NCBI GenBank assembly: GCA_900316985.1
Contig: ONFE01000005.1
Coordinates: forward strand, 1 to 64,000
DNA length: 64,000 nt
Direction: 5' to 3'
Source of the DNA: an uncultured Prevotellaceae bacterium
Lineage (GTDB): Bacteria; Bacteroidota; Bacteroidia; Bacteroidales; Bacteroidaceae
Part shown: positions 17,602 through 26,152 of the stretch, in pieces
Layout: each line of letters starts with the position of its first letter
Position numbering within the stretch: position 1 is the stretch's first letter
Made by a program: the position numbers and the translations under genes
Notes under the pieces: generated by a model
What the model saw: the letters and a program-made list of their open reading frames with translations, nothing else
Database searches by the model: none
Told to the model about the DNA's origin: nothing

Positions 17602-17610
17602 TTCTATTTA

Positions 17611-18792
17611 TCAGCGGTTCTTATGCTTCAAGTACCAGGAATGTGTAAAGAATTGGTACATGAGTAAAGCAACGATTACCAGTACTAATGAAGTCCAGAT
17701 GCAAGTGGACAGGGTACTTTCGCAATAGGCATAACCGATGGCCAATCCAATAGCAAGCCCAAATTCCCAACCCAGAAAGTAGGTGCTCTGCGATGTGCCT
17801 CGCTGACAATGGTGGCTAAGCTTTATGAAAAACAAGAGGAAACGTGCACCAATAATTCCTGTTCCAGTACCAATGAACACAGGAGCAATATAATCGACAG
17901 CAGGTTTCTGATGGCTGAGCAGCATCAGCAGCGCACACCCGAGCAGAAACAATCCGCTGATAACCTCACTCTTCAGTTCGGCATTCACAAAAACATATTT
18001 CTGCGCAATCAGAGCAAGCAGAAAGCCTGACATCATCATGCTGTAGAATACAATGTTATGAGGAAGCGACAGCAATACACCAATGGCAGCCGTAATCAGC
18101 ACAAGATTCAGAAACAGCCATATGCCTTGAGGCAAGAAGAAACGGTCGAGTGTATATTTGCGGACGTTGTCTTCAGGTGCCTTAAACGGAAAGCGGATGG
18201 TTATGATGAAATAGGCTGCCAGCAGGCAACAAACCATGGAGCCAATGAGCACATAATCAAATCCAGCAACCGATGGTGTACCGAAATGCTTCAGCACCAA
18301 GGCACAGAGAGGCCCGAGGGAAAGGGCAAAACGACCAAACCATGAAGCACTGTGATTAGCTTCCGTGCGCTGAAACGACTCACAAGTATCTATAATGAGC
18401 GTACTCATCAGCACCATCTGCGTCAGTCCGAAAAAAGCACCACAGCACAAGCGTATAAGCAATAATGCCCAGAATGGAAGCGGACCAAGCTTCACGCCAT
18501 AATAGAAGAACGCATACGATAGCATCATGCCTACAATAGCCCAAAGGCAAACATGATTGCGGCGCTCATGCTGAACAAGAAAACTGCAGAAGCCACCAAG
18601 CAAGAACAATCCTACTCCATAGACAAGCATCATCAGCCCCGTATGCTCCAATTCATGATGAAGCAGCATCCACTGCGGCATCGTAGATATGAGCATATAG
18701 ACCGACATAGTGAGCAAAAGATTGGCCAAAGCCAAATGCCAGAACTCACGATGCCATAGTTTCACATGGACAGGCGTATTCTGCGTGTACAT
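17611..18792 (-). CDS. Major facilitator superfamily transporter
   Basis: A 393-residue membrane protein with about 12 hydrophobic helices, opening with an amphipathic N-terminus and a first helix at about 18-37 (LALANLLLTMSVYMLISTMP). The arrangement and length fit the MFS fold; the substrate is not recognisable. It begins 2 bp after the panB stop, so it is co-transcribed with pantothenate synthesis. Whether the link is functional (export or uptake of a pathway intermediate) is unproven. Confidence 0.82.
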   Translation of the reverse strand: MYTQNTPVHVKLWHREFWHLALANLLLTMSVYMLISTMPQWMLLHHELEHTGLMMLVYGVGLFLLGGFCSFLVQHERRNHVCLWAIVGMMLSYAFFYYGVKLGPLPFWALLLIRLCCGAFFGLTQMVLMSTLIIDTCESFQRTEANHSASWFGRFALSLGPLCALVLKHFGTPSVAGFDYVLIGSMVCCLLAAYFIITIRFPFKAPEDNVRKYTLDRFFLPQGIWLFLNLVLITAAIGVLLSLPHNIVFYSMMMSGFLLALIAQKYVFVNAELKSEVISGLFLLGCALLMLLSHQKPAVDYIAPVFIGTGTGIIGARFLLFFIKLSHHCQRGTSQSTYFLGWEFGLAIGLAIGYAYCESTLSTCIWTSLVLVIVALLMYQFFTHSWYLKHKNR

Positions 18793-18794
18793 TC

Positions 18795-19616
18795 TTAATA
18801 ACTTTCCTGTTCGTTGGGGAAATCGCCTGATTTCACATCACCTACATACTGTCCGATGGCATCAGTCATGATCTGATTAAGATTGGCATAGCGACGGAGG
18901 AAACGCGGAGAGAATCCCTGTGTCTTGCCCAGCATGTCATCAACGACGAGAATCTGGCCGTCTGTATGTCCGCCAGCACCAATACCGATAGTAGGCACCT
19001 TGATTAACTTGGTCACTTCCTCAGCAAGCGTGGCAGGAACTTTTTCCAGAACCACAGCAAAACAACCTGCCTCAGCCAGTAACTTGGCATCAGATAGCAG
19101 TTTCTGAGCCTCGGCCTCTTCCTTGGCGCGAACGGCATAGGTACCGAACTTGTTGATGCTCTGAGGAGTCAATCCAAGGTGTCCCATCACAGGAATACCA
19201 GCTTCCAGGATACCTTTCACCGTGTCGATAATCTCTATGCCGCCTTCAAGCTTGAGTGCATCACAGCCACTCTCCTTCATAATGCGAACGGCATTCTTGA
19301 TACCTTCCTTACGGTCAACCTGATAAGAGCCGAAAGGCATATCACAAACGACAAGGGCACGCTTCACAGCACGAACCACAGAACGTGCATGGTATATCAT
19401 CTGATCAACTGTCATTGGAAGCGTTGTATGGTTTCCTGCCATTACATTGGAAGCAGAGTCGCCAATCAATATGCCATCAATACCGGCACCGTCAACAATA
19501 CCAGCCGTAGTAAAGTCATAAGACGTAAGCATGGAGATTTTCTCTCCGCGCTGCTTCATTTCGATAAAACGATGCGTGGTTACCTTGCGCGAATCGCTCA
19601 CTAAATATCCAGCCAT
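18795..19616 (-). CDS. panB: 3-Methyl-2-oxobutanoate hydroxymethyltransferase
   Basis: PanB adds a hydroxymethyl group from methylene-tetrahydrofolate to ketoisovalerate, the first committed step to pantothenate. Family blocks are clear: [45 protein letters not shown] and [12 protein letters not shown] chose the ATG at 19616 (273 residues, family length) over a frame from 19697, because the -7 box at 19655-19662 lies inside the longer version. panC and panD are 34 kb away. Confidence 0.95.
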   Translation of the reverse strand: MAGYLVSDSRKVTTHRFIEMKQRGEKISMLTSYDFTTAGIVDGAGIDGILIGDSASNVMAGNHTTLPMTVDQMIYHARSVVRAVKRALVVCDMPFGSYQVDRKEGIKNAVRIMKESGCDALKLEGGIEIIDTVKGILEAGIPVMGHLGLTPQSINKFGTYAVRAKEEAEAQKLLSDAKLLAEAGCFAVVLEKVPATLAEEVTKLIKVPTIGIGAGGHTDGQILVVDDMLGKTQGFSPRFLRRYANLNQIMTDAIGQYVGDVKSGDFPNEQESY

Positions 19617-19654
19617 AATTCTATTATAATTATTGAGTTGTATAAAATCGGGTG

Positions 19655-19662
19655 CAAAGGTA
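19655..19662 (-). promoter_or_regulatory. -7 box for panB with CACCCGATTT extension
   Basis: It reads TACCTTTG on the minus strand, followed by CACCCGATTT. The same extension follows the panC box (54465-54472) and, in shorter form, the HAD gene box (20330-20337). Confidence 0.7.
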
Positions 19663-19669
19663 GTTCTTT

Positions 19670-20323
19670 TTAACGAGACGCGGACACAATTTCGCAAAAT
19701 TTTTCAAAATCCAAGCCTTCATAATCAGGAATCACCACATCGCACAAGGGCGAGATGGCTTCAGCAGAATTGGTCGTAGAAAGTCCCACTACGGTCATTT
19801 CCGCTGCCCTACCCGATTTTAGCCCGTTGAAACTATCCTCAAACACAATACATTCCGAAGGCTTCAGCCCGAAACGATGAGCAGCCTTCAGATAGCAGTC
19901 AGGATCCGGTTTTGATGCCGAAAAGTCTTCTGACGTAAGGATGGCATCGAAGATTTTATGAAAATCGGGATGCTGACGATAGACAGAAGACATCTTAATC
20001 TGATTGCTCGAAGTGACCACAGCCGTCTTCCACCCTTTGTTTCGCAATTCTGTTATAAAACATTCAAAACCAGCAATATATCCATAGTCCATTTGCGCTT
20101 CAAATTCATTGAGACGCTGTGTGATGACAGGTTGCTCACCGGCGATATCGCCCGAGAACCAACCATCAAATATCTGCGTCAAGGTCTGACCTTTGATTTT
20201 ATTCTCAAGACCAGGTATTTCCGGGTGATACAAACGGCATTGGGAACCCCAGAAAACAGAGTATTGGGATTCGGTATCAATGACCACACCGTCGAGGTCG
20301 AAAAGTGCTGCTTTGTAATTCAT
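19670..20323 (-). CDS. HAD-superfamily phosphatase (beta-phosphoglucomutase-like)
   Basis: A 217-residue HAD hydrolase. Motif I is [12 protein letters not shown] near the N-terminus, motif II is VVTSSNQ, and the later motifs are KPDPDCYL and VFEDSFNGL. The helical cap between motifs I and II fits the beta-phosphoglucomutase/sugar-phosphatase subgroup, but the substrate is not predictable. I chose the ATG at 20323 because it lies exactly where a transcript from the -7 box 20330-20337 would begin. A start at 20401 would put that box inside the gene. Confidence 0.88.
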   Translation of the reverse strand: MNYKAALFDLDGVVIDTESQYSVFWGSQCRLYHPEIPGLENKIKGQTLTQIFDGWFSGDIAGEQPVITQRLNEFEAQMDYGYIAGFECFITELRNKGWKTAVVTSSNQIKMSSVYRQHPDFHKIFDAILTSEDFSASKPDPDCYLKAAHRFGLKPSECIVFEDSFNGLKSGRAAEMTVVGLSTTNSAEAISPLCDVVIPDYEGLDFEKFCEIVSASR

Positions 20324-20329
20324 CGGGTG

Positions 20330-20337
20330 CAAAGGTA
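20330..20337 (-). promoter_or_regulatory. -7 box for the HAD gene, likely leaderless
   Basis: It reads TACCTTTG CACCCG ATG on the minus strand, so the ATG is 6 bases after the box. Transcription would be expected to begin at or next to the ATG. Confidence 0.65.
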
Positions 20338-20390
20338 CATTTTTTTTTCTTTTTAACCACTGTTTTTCGTGAAATTCGCAATTAAATACG

Positions 20391-20398
20391 TACCTTTG
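20391..20398 (+). promoter_or_regulatory. -7 box for the RsiV-like lipoprotein gene
   Basis: TACCTTTG lies 9 bp before the ATG at 20408, so the leader is very short. Confidence 0.6.
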
Positions 20399-20407
20399 CA
20401 AAATTAT

Positions 20408-21208
20408 ATGAGGAATATATTATTCATAGTATTGGCTGCTCTCATCGCTGCATCATGCGGAAATAAAGAGGAGAAAACGGTGACTAAGGCCGAAGGACTT
20501 GACTTCGACAGTATCACCGTGGATACAATTGCAGCACTGATTCAGGAAGAAGGTTCCCCTTCGGCGCATATCCACGTGTCGATGATGTATGCCCAAGGAG
20601 ACAAGGGCACAGCATTCAATCAGACCATCCGTAAAGGAGGATTCCTGACTCCCGACTATTTGGGGATGCTCAGCGACCGTCTGACGATGAAGCAAGCCGT
20701 TGACTCGTTCATCATCAGTTATGTGAACGACTATAAGCGCGACTATGCCCCACTCTTCCGTGGTGACCGCGAACATCGGGATTCATATAACCTGACCTAC
20801 GATTGCCGCACTTACGTTCAGAATCATCGCGGAGGCATTGTATGCTATATCGCCCGCAGCACCATGTACGGAGGCGGTGAGCACAGCGTGACAAGTACCA
20901 TCGCCAAGAACATTGAGGTAAAGACGGGTAAGGTGATTACCGCTGCTGATGTCTTTGCCGAAGGCTTTGAGCAACCCCTTGCCGATTTGATAGTGAAGAA
21001 ACTCTGCAAGTTGCAGGACGTTAAAACCCTGAAAGAACTGCAAGAAAAAGGTTTCTTTGTGGACATTGAACCTTATGCCTCCGATAACTTCATCCTCGGC
21101 GACGGTGAAATAACCTTTATCTATGTGGACTCTGAGATTGCGCCCCATGAGGCTGGAGAAATACGCGTAACACTCAACGACGATGAACTTGAAAGTGTAG
21201 TGAAATGA
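20408..21208 (+). CDS. DUF3298/RsiV-like lipoprotein
   Basis: A 266-residue lipoprotein. The signal peptide MRNILFIVLAALIAASC places the lipid on Cys17. The mature part matches the RsiV/DUF3298 layout: a DUF4163-like N-terminal half (YDCRTYVQNHRGGIVCYIA) and a C-terminal half with GDGEITFIYVDSEIAPHEAG. RsiV of Bacillus binds lysozyme, but most Bacteroidetes members are of unknown function. The stop overlaps the rsmG start by four bases (ATGA). I use the ATG at 20408, not 20369, because it follows the -7 box. Confidence 0.82.
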   Translation: MRNILFIVLAALIAASCGNKEEKTVTKAEGLDFDSITVDTIAALIQEEGSPSAHIHVSMMYAQGDKGTAFNQTIRKGGFLTPDYLGMLSDRLTMKQAVDSFIISYVNDYKRDYAPLFRGDREHRDSYNLTYDCRTYVQNHRGGIVCYIARSTMYGGGEHSVTSTIAKNIEVKTGKVITAADVFAEGFEQPLADLIVKKLCKLQDVKTLKELQEKGFFVDIEPYASDNFILGDGEITFIYVDSEIAPHEAGEIRVTLNDDELESVVK

Positions 21209-21831
21209 ATATTGAACTGATTCTGAAATATTTTCCCGAAATCAACGGGGAACAACGCCGCCAGTTTGAAATGCTTTATGATTTATATGCTGACTGGAAT
21301 GCAAAAATCAATGTAATCTCGCGCAAGGACATCGGAAATCTCTATGAACACCACGTGCTCCATTCACTGGCTATTGCCAAAGCGTTGCATTTCCATGACG
21401 GATCCAAAATACTCGACTTCGGCACTGGAGGCGGCTTTCCCGGCATTCCTCTGGCCATCATGTTTCCTGCCTGCCAATTCAAACTCATCGACGGAACAGG
21501 AAAAAAGATTCTAGTGGCAAAGGAAGTTTCTAATGCCATCGGACTGAAGAACTGCTACCCTGAGCACTTGCGTGGCGAGGACGAAAAAGGCAAATACGAC
21601 TTCGTGGTTTCAAGAGCCGTTATGCAGTTGTCCGATCTGATGAAGATTGTGAAAAAGAATGTGAGTACCCGTCAGCAGAACGCTATGGCCAACGGTGTCA
21701 TTACCCTAAAGGGAGGCGATGTGCAGGCTGAGACCTATCCTTTCCGGAAGATTGTGGAAGTGATGGACATTGACAACTGGTTTGAGGAAGAATGGTTCCG
21801 AGAGAAGCATTTGATTTACGTTCCCTGTTAA
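21205..21831 (+). CDS. rsmG: 16S rRNA (guanine-527-N7) methyltransferase
   Basis: RsmG (GidB) methylates G527 of 16S rRNA using S-adenosylmethionine. The SAM-binding motif ILDFGTGGGFPGIPLAI lies at about residues 69-85, and the N-terminal DLYADWNAKINVISRKD block is diagnostic. The 208-residue length is normal. It overlaps the lipoprotein gene upstream by 4 bp and is followed 23 bp later by the MBL hydrolase, so it lies inside a co-directional run. Confidence 0.95.
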   Translation: MNIELILKYFPEINGEQRRQFEMLYDLYADWNAKINVISRKDIGNLYEHHVLHSLAIAKALHFHDGSKILDFGTGGGFPGIPLAIMFPACQFKLIDGTGKKILVAKEVSNAIGLKNCYPEHLRGEDEKGKYDFVVSRAVMQLSDLMKIVKKNVSTRQQNAMANGVITLKGGDVQAETYPFRKIVEVMDIDNWFEEEWFREKHLIYVPC

Positions 21832-21854
21832 ATGATTCTATTATTTATAGTGAA

Positions 21855-22502
21855 ATGCTGAAGATTCAACGGTTTGTATGCAATATGTTCGCTGTGAACA
21901 GCTATGTGGTAAGCGACGAGACGAAAGAGTGCCTCTTCGTTGACTGCGGTGCCTTTTATTCTGAAGAGCGTGCGGCTATTCGCCGTTACGTGCAGGAAGA
22001 GCAATTGAAACCCGTAGCGCTGATTTGCACCCATGGACATCTTGACCATGTTCTCGGAAACAGTTTTCTCTATGAAGAATACGGGCTGAAAGCTCAGGTA
22101 CATGCGGAAGATGAATACCTGATCAGTAACATCCCCGAACAGGCACGTTCGATGGTGGGAATGAATTATCAGGAACAGATAGCGCCCATAGGCGCATACC
22201 TTCATTCCACGGACAAAATCCGTTTCGGGAGTCATCAGCTTGAAATCATCCATACGCCCGGACATACTCCCGGCTGCGTAGTCTATTATTGTAAAGAAGA
22301 GAAGGTGGCCTTCACGGGCGATACCATATTCAATATGTCGATAGGAAGAACAGACTTCCCCGGCGGTTCCTGGGGACAGATGATGCAGAGCCTGAAATTG
22401 CTTGTGAACTTGCTTCCCAAAGATACCACCCTGTTGACGGGTCACGGCGACCAGACAACCATGGATTATGAATGCCAGTGGAATCCGTATTTGAAGAGTT
22501 AG
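21855..22502 (+). CDS. Metallo-beta-lactamase-fold hydrolase
   Basis: A 215-residue hydrolase of the glyoxalase II-like type. The metal motif THGHLDH is at residues 59-65, with further ligands in HTPGHTPGC and GDTIF and a C-terminal GHGDQT. Proteins of this size in Bacteroidetes are usually annotated as MBL-fold hydrolases of unknown substrate, and hydroxyacylglutathione hydrolase activity is not shown. I chose the ATG at 21855 (MLKIQRFVCNMFAVNSYVV, the family start) over an upstream ATG inside rsmG. Confidence 0.88.
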   Translation: MLKIQRFVCNMFAVNSYVVSDETKECLFVDCGAFYSEERAAIRRYVQEEQLKPVALICTHGHLDHVLGNSFLYEEYGLKAQVHAEDEYLISNIPEQARSMVGMNYQEQIAPIGAYLHSTDKIRFGSHQLEIIHTPGHTPGCVVYYCKEEKVAFTGDTIFNMSIGRTDFPGGSWGQMMQSLKLLVNLLPKDTTLLTGHGDQTTMDYECQWNPYLKS

Positions 22503-22505
22503 GAA

Positions 22506-23069
22506 TTGAATAGCGAAAAAATCATATTAGGGATAGACCCGGGTACCAACGTAATGGGCTACGGACTGCTGAAGGTGACCGGCAACAAGGCACAGATGAT
22601 GGCCATGGGTGTCATTGACATGCGCAAGCAGAATGACCCCTACTTGAGACTCGGATATATCTTCGAGCGTGTGACGGGACTCATCGCGGAATTCCTTCCC
22701 GACGAGATGGCCATTGAGGCGCCGTTCTTCGGAAAGAACGTACAGTCGATGCTCAAGCTTGGACGTGCACAGGGGGTTGCCATCGCGGCAGCCATCCACC
22801 GGGATATTCCCATCCACGAATATGCCCCGCTGAAAATCAAGATGGCCATTACCGGCAACGGTGCTGCCTCCAAAGAACAGGTAGCGGGAATGCTCAAGCG
22901 CCTGCTGATGCTCAAGGAAGATGACATGCCGCAGTTCATGGATGCCACGGATGCCCTCGGAGCCGCCTATTGCCATTTCCTTCAGGCTTCAAGGCCTGAA
23001 AGTACTGCCCGCCATTACAGTTCGTGGAAGGATTTCGCACAGAAGAATGAAAAGAGGATAAAGAGATAG
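22506..23069 (+). CDS. ruvC: Holliday junction endonuclease RuvC, TTG start
   Basis: RuvC cuts Holliday junctions with RuvAB. The catalytic acidic residues are visible: Asp11 in GIDPGTN, Glu71 in AIEAPFFG, and Asp146 and Asp149 in [13 protein letters not shown]. The 187-residue length is normal. The only start compatible with the family N-terminus is TTG at 22506, 3 bp after the MBL stop. No ATG or GTG occurs upstream of the IILGIDPG motif in this frame. A 1-bp gap separates it from the ABC ATPase gene. Confidence 0.93.
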   Translation: MNSEKIILGIDPGTNVMGYGLLKVTGNKAQMMAMGVIDMRKQNDPYLRLGYIFERVTGLIAEFLPDEMAIEAPFFGKNVQSMLKLGRAQGVAIAAAIHRDIPIHEYAPLKIKMAITGNGAASKEQVAGMLKRLLMLKEDDMPQFMDATDALGAAYCHFLQASRPESTARHYSSWKDFAQKNEKRIKR

Positions 23070-23070
23070 A

Positions 23071-24549
23071 ATGCAGAAGATTATCAACATAGAACAAGGA
23101 GTGACGCGTATGCCCGCCTGGCGGTTGGCAAAGCCCGTCGATTTCTGTCTTTGCGACGGTGAGCATATTGCCGTTGTGGGACCCAACGGCGGAGGTAAGT
23201 CTATGTTGATAGACATCATCACAGGCGCCCATCCCTTGCTGATGCATGATCCGGAGTACGACTTCTCCCCTTCTGCCAAGGAGATGGTGAGCGACAATAT
23301 CCAGTACATCACTTTCCGTGACTCTTATGGCACCCAGCAGTCGTATTACCTGCAACTGCGATGGAACCAGACGGAAATTGACAAAGAGACACCTACCGTA
23401 GGGCAGTTGCTCGAAGAGGCTTATCTCCAAGCCGGAGAGGACACTCCCGAGCGCCGCAAAATGCAGCAGCACTTGTATGAGCTCTTCCATATCGGTCATT
23501 TGCTGGATAAGTATGTGATACTGATGTCCAGCGGTGAAACACGCAAATACCAGCTGACGCGCACCTTGCTGAAAGAGCCTCGCGTACTGATTATGGACAA
23601 TCCCTTCATCGGACTTGACGCAGAGACACGCGACCAGCTGAAGAACCTCCTGACTGACCTCTCCCGAGAAAGAGCGCTGCAGATGATCCTGGTACTCTCC
23701 AAGACGGATGATATCCCCGACTTTATCACCCACGTCGTGGAAGTTCGGGATATGACCGTAGGCCCCAAGCAGACCATCAGCGAGTATTACGAAAACCGAA
23801 AGCCCTACCCTGCACGTGTACTCTCAGAAGAAAAGGAAAAGGCCATCCTCGGCCTTCCCTACAACGACAAGGAATACAACACCGATGAGGTGGTGAAGAT
23901 GAACGCCGTAAGCATACGCTACGGAGAGCGCACCATCCTTGACAAACTCGACTGGACGGTGAAAAACGGTGAGCGCTGGGCTTTAAGCGGACAAAACGGT
24001 TCCGGAAAATCCACCCTGCTGTCATTGGTCTGTGCCGACAATCCCCAGAGCTATGCCTGTGATATTGAACTCTTTGGCGTTCCGAGAGGTTCCGGTGAAA
24101 CCATCTGGGACATCAAGAAGCACATCGGCTATGTGTCACCGGAGATGCACCGCGCCTATCTTCGCAACCTGCCTGCCGTGCGCATCGTTGCCAGCGGTCT
24201 GAAAGATAGCGTCGGTCTTTATGTGAAACCCACGGAAGAGGAATATGGCATCTGCCGCTTCTGGATGAACATCTTTGGACTGAAGGGACTGGAGGAACGC
24301 ACATTCCTCAAACTCTCCAGCGGTGAACAGCGACTGGTACTGCTTGCCCGTGCATTCGTGAAAGACCCCGAACTGCTCATCCTCGACGAACCTCTCCACG
24401 GACTCGACAACCGTAACCGCCGATTGGTGAAGGATGTCATCGAAACCTTCTGCCGCCGGCGCAACAAGACCATGATTATGGTTACCCACTATCAGGAAGA
24501 ATTACCCGAATGTATAACTCATAAAATATTCTTAAAACGACACGTATGA
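23071..24549 (+). CDS. Twin ABC ATPase (ModF-like)
   Basis: Two ABC nucleotide-binding domains in one 492-residue chain, without membrane segments. Domain 1 has GPNGGGKS (37-44), the signature SSGETRK and Walker B VLIMDNP. Domain 2 has GQNGSGKS (near 310), SSGEQRL and LLILDEP. The layout matches ModF/PhrA-type proteins, whose role is poorly defined. It begins 1 bp after ruvC and its stop overlaps the next gene (ATGA). No permease lies nearby, so a transport role is not supported. Confidence 0.88.
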   Translation: MQKIINIEQGVTRMPAWRLAKPVDFCLCDGEHIAVVGPNGGGKSMLIDIITGAHPLLMHDPEYDFSPSAKEMVSDNIQYITFRDSYGTQQSYYLQLRWNQTEIDKETPTVGQLLEEAYLQAGEDTPERRKMQQHLYELFHIGHLLDKYVILMSSGETRKYQLTRTLLKEPRVLIMDNPFIGLDAETRDQLKNLLTDLSRERALQMILVLSKTDDIPDFITHVVEVRDMTVGPKQTISEYYENRKPYPARVLSEEKEKAILGLPYNDKEYNTDEVVKMNAVSIRYGERTILDKLDWTVKNGERWALSGQNGSGKSTLLSLVCADNPQSYACDIELFGVPRGSGETIWDIKKHIGYVSPEMHRAYLRNLPAVRIVASGLKDSVGLYVKPTEEEYGICRFWMNIFGLKGLEERTFLKLSSGEQRLVLLARAFVKDPELLILDEPLHGLDNRNRRLVKDVIETFCRRRNKTMIMVTHYQEELPECITHKIFLKRHV

Positions 24550-25055
24550 TGAAGAAGTTAATTTTAATGATGGTGCTCTGTTGCTCATTCGCCATGAGCA
24601 GCCAGGCACAGGAAGTTTGGAAGGAAGTGAGAAGGCTCGCCAAAGAGGTGGCCGACAATCCTGACAAGGACTTGCAGTCACGCAAGATTGCTACCTTCAA
24701 AGTGGATGCGCTCGACTATATGAAGCAGCGCTACTATGAGGCTATGCTCGACAGCAGCGTAACCGCCTACAACTACAGGCTTGACCATCAGGCTTATGCA
24801 CTCTACGACTTCGTGAACCAGTTTGTAGAGCAATTCTCCAAGCAGGAGAAGAAAAAGGACAAGCAGTCGGTCATCGACACCTTCAAGCGCACCAGCCTTG
24901 AAAACTGCAAGTTCTTCGACCTCGACAAGGAGCTCGTGGAAGCATACATCCTCCGTCCCGGTGACTATCTGACGCAGTTCTCTCTCGACACCGACTGGGA
25001 GAAGGCCAACGAGGAAATCAAGATCAAGATCCGCCTGAAGGCTTTCGACAAATAA
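24546..25055 (+). CDS. Secreted protein of unknown function
   Basis: A 169-residue protein with a signal peptide (MMKKLILMMVLCCSFAMSSQ, cleaved before AQEVW) and a helical, charged mature part. I do not recognise a characterised family. It overlaps the end of the ABC ATPase gene by 4 bp and is the last gene of the run that starts at 20408. A hairpin at 25059-25084 follows at once. Confidence 0.75.
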   Translation: MMKKLILMMVLCCSFAMSSQAQEVWKEVRRLAKEVADNPDKDLQSRKIATFKVDALDYMKQRYYEAMLDSSVTAYNYRLDHQAYALYDFVNQFVEQFSKQEKKKDKQSVIDTFKRTSLENCKFFDLDKELVEAYILRPGDYLTQFSLDTDWEKANEEIKIKIRLKAFDK

Positions 25056-25058
25056 AAA

Positions 25059-25084
25059 AGGCGCGAAGCTCATCCTTCACGCCT
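25059..25084 (-). terminator. Terminator hairpin overlapping a stop codon
   Basis: AGGCG/CGCCT plus GAAG/CTTC form an imperfect stem with a 6-base loop. Read on the minus strand it is followed by a T-run (TTTTTTATT). The stop codon of the DUF6057-like gene (25070-25072) lies within it. It probably ends minus-strand transcription and may act on the plus strand too. Confidence 0.65.
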
Positions 25085-26152
25085 GAAATAATAATACCAG
25101 TAGGTATTACCGTAAGTATCCCTGACCGCCGACTCTCGCTGAGTGCGGTCAGGGTATTTTTTATACAGGCTCTTCATGTCCTCATAGTCGGCATCCAGCA
25201 CGCTATCATGATACGTAAGCACCCGATGACGCCGCAGATGCGTATAGAGGACCAAAGCCTCGCGGTAATGCCGCGGAATGGCCGTGGAATCCGTATCGTA
25301 ATACTTGCCAACGTTCTTGGCAAAACCATCCAGGTCACGGTTCAGCAGATACCCCATCAGCTCATAGTCGGTACGGCCTTTCTTCTGCGAGAACGCCTTG
25401 ATGATCTTCGGATTCATCATCAGCGTCTTCGTGGATTTGCCGTCGGGGAGCAGCAAGGCTGACTTGCCGTCGGAAACGGGATACTTGAAGAACTCGTCAC
25501 CGGCCTTCCCCGCTCTTGACAAGGCATAGAAACGAAGCATCGTCAGACTGCTGTCGTTCTCCAACGATTTGCGTCCCACTTCCAAAGCTTTCCCATACTG
25601 CGCCTTGACCACCATATTCTCGATGCGGAGACGGTGGTGAATCACCTCGTTGCTATTGCTGCATATAATCTGGAAGAGCAGCATCACGAACATCGTAAGC
25701 AGATTAATCCACATGATGCGTGAGAACAATCCCGGATTGTCCTTGCCAGGCTCATAGGTCTCGAATTGCTTGGAGACCCACGCCAATGCCGCCCATACCA
25801 GAAGGAGCAAAGGCGCCAGCCATATCCAGAAATGCGAGACATCTCCACAGGGCCTCACATCCGTCAGCACCGTCAGCGCCATAATCGAGGGGAAATAAGT
25901 CAGGGCATGGCCGCGCTTGCGGAGGCCTGAGATCCGAAAGACGGCATACTGCAGGAGCACTGCCAGCGAGGTGATGATGACGGCACCTATCGTACGGTTG
26001 TAAGTCGTCATTCCCTGCGACAGCGAGTGCTGCAGGTAAGCGAGTGATTCTGCCTGATAGAAGAATACGTAGCAGAACGTAAAGGCCAGAAAGACAATAG
26101 CACACATCACGATGACCGTGATGGTGCTATTGCGACTTGGATTATCTTTCAA
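25070..26152 (-). CDS. DUF6057-like membrane protein
   Basis: A 360-residue membrane protein with about four hydrophobic segments in the first 170 residues (for example VIVMCAIVFLAFTFCYVFF), followed by a soluble, helical TPR-like C-terminal half. It resembles the Bacteroidetes DUF6057 family, whose function is unknown. Its start is TTG, and TTGA overlaps the glgB stop by four bases, implying coupled translation with the glycogen branching enzyme gene. The first in-frame ATG, at residue 16, would cut into helix 1. Confidence 0.72.
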   Translation of the reverse strand: MKDNPSRNSTITVIVMCAIVFLAFTFCYVFFYQAESLAYLQHSLSQGMTTYNRTIGAVIITSLAVLLQYAVFRISGLRKRGHALTYFPSIMALTVLTDVRPCGDVSHFWIWLAPLLLLVWAALAWVSKQFETYEPGKDNPGLFSRIMWINLLTMFVMLLFQIICSNSNEVIHHRLRIENMVVKAQYGKALEVGRKSLENDSSLTMLRFYALSRAGKAGDEFFKYPVSDGKSALLLPDGKSTKTLMMNPKIIKAFSQKKGRTDYELMGYLLNRDLDGFAKNVGKYYDTDSTAIPRHYREALVLYTHLRRHRVLTYHDSVLDADYEDMKSLYKKYPDRTQRESAVRDTYGNTYWYYYFRREG

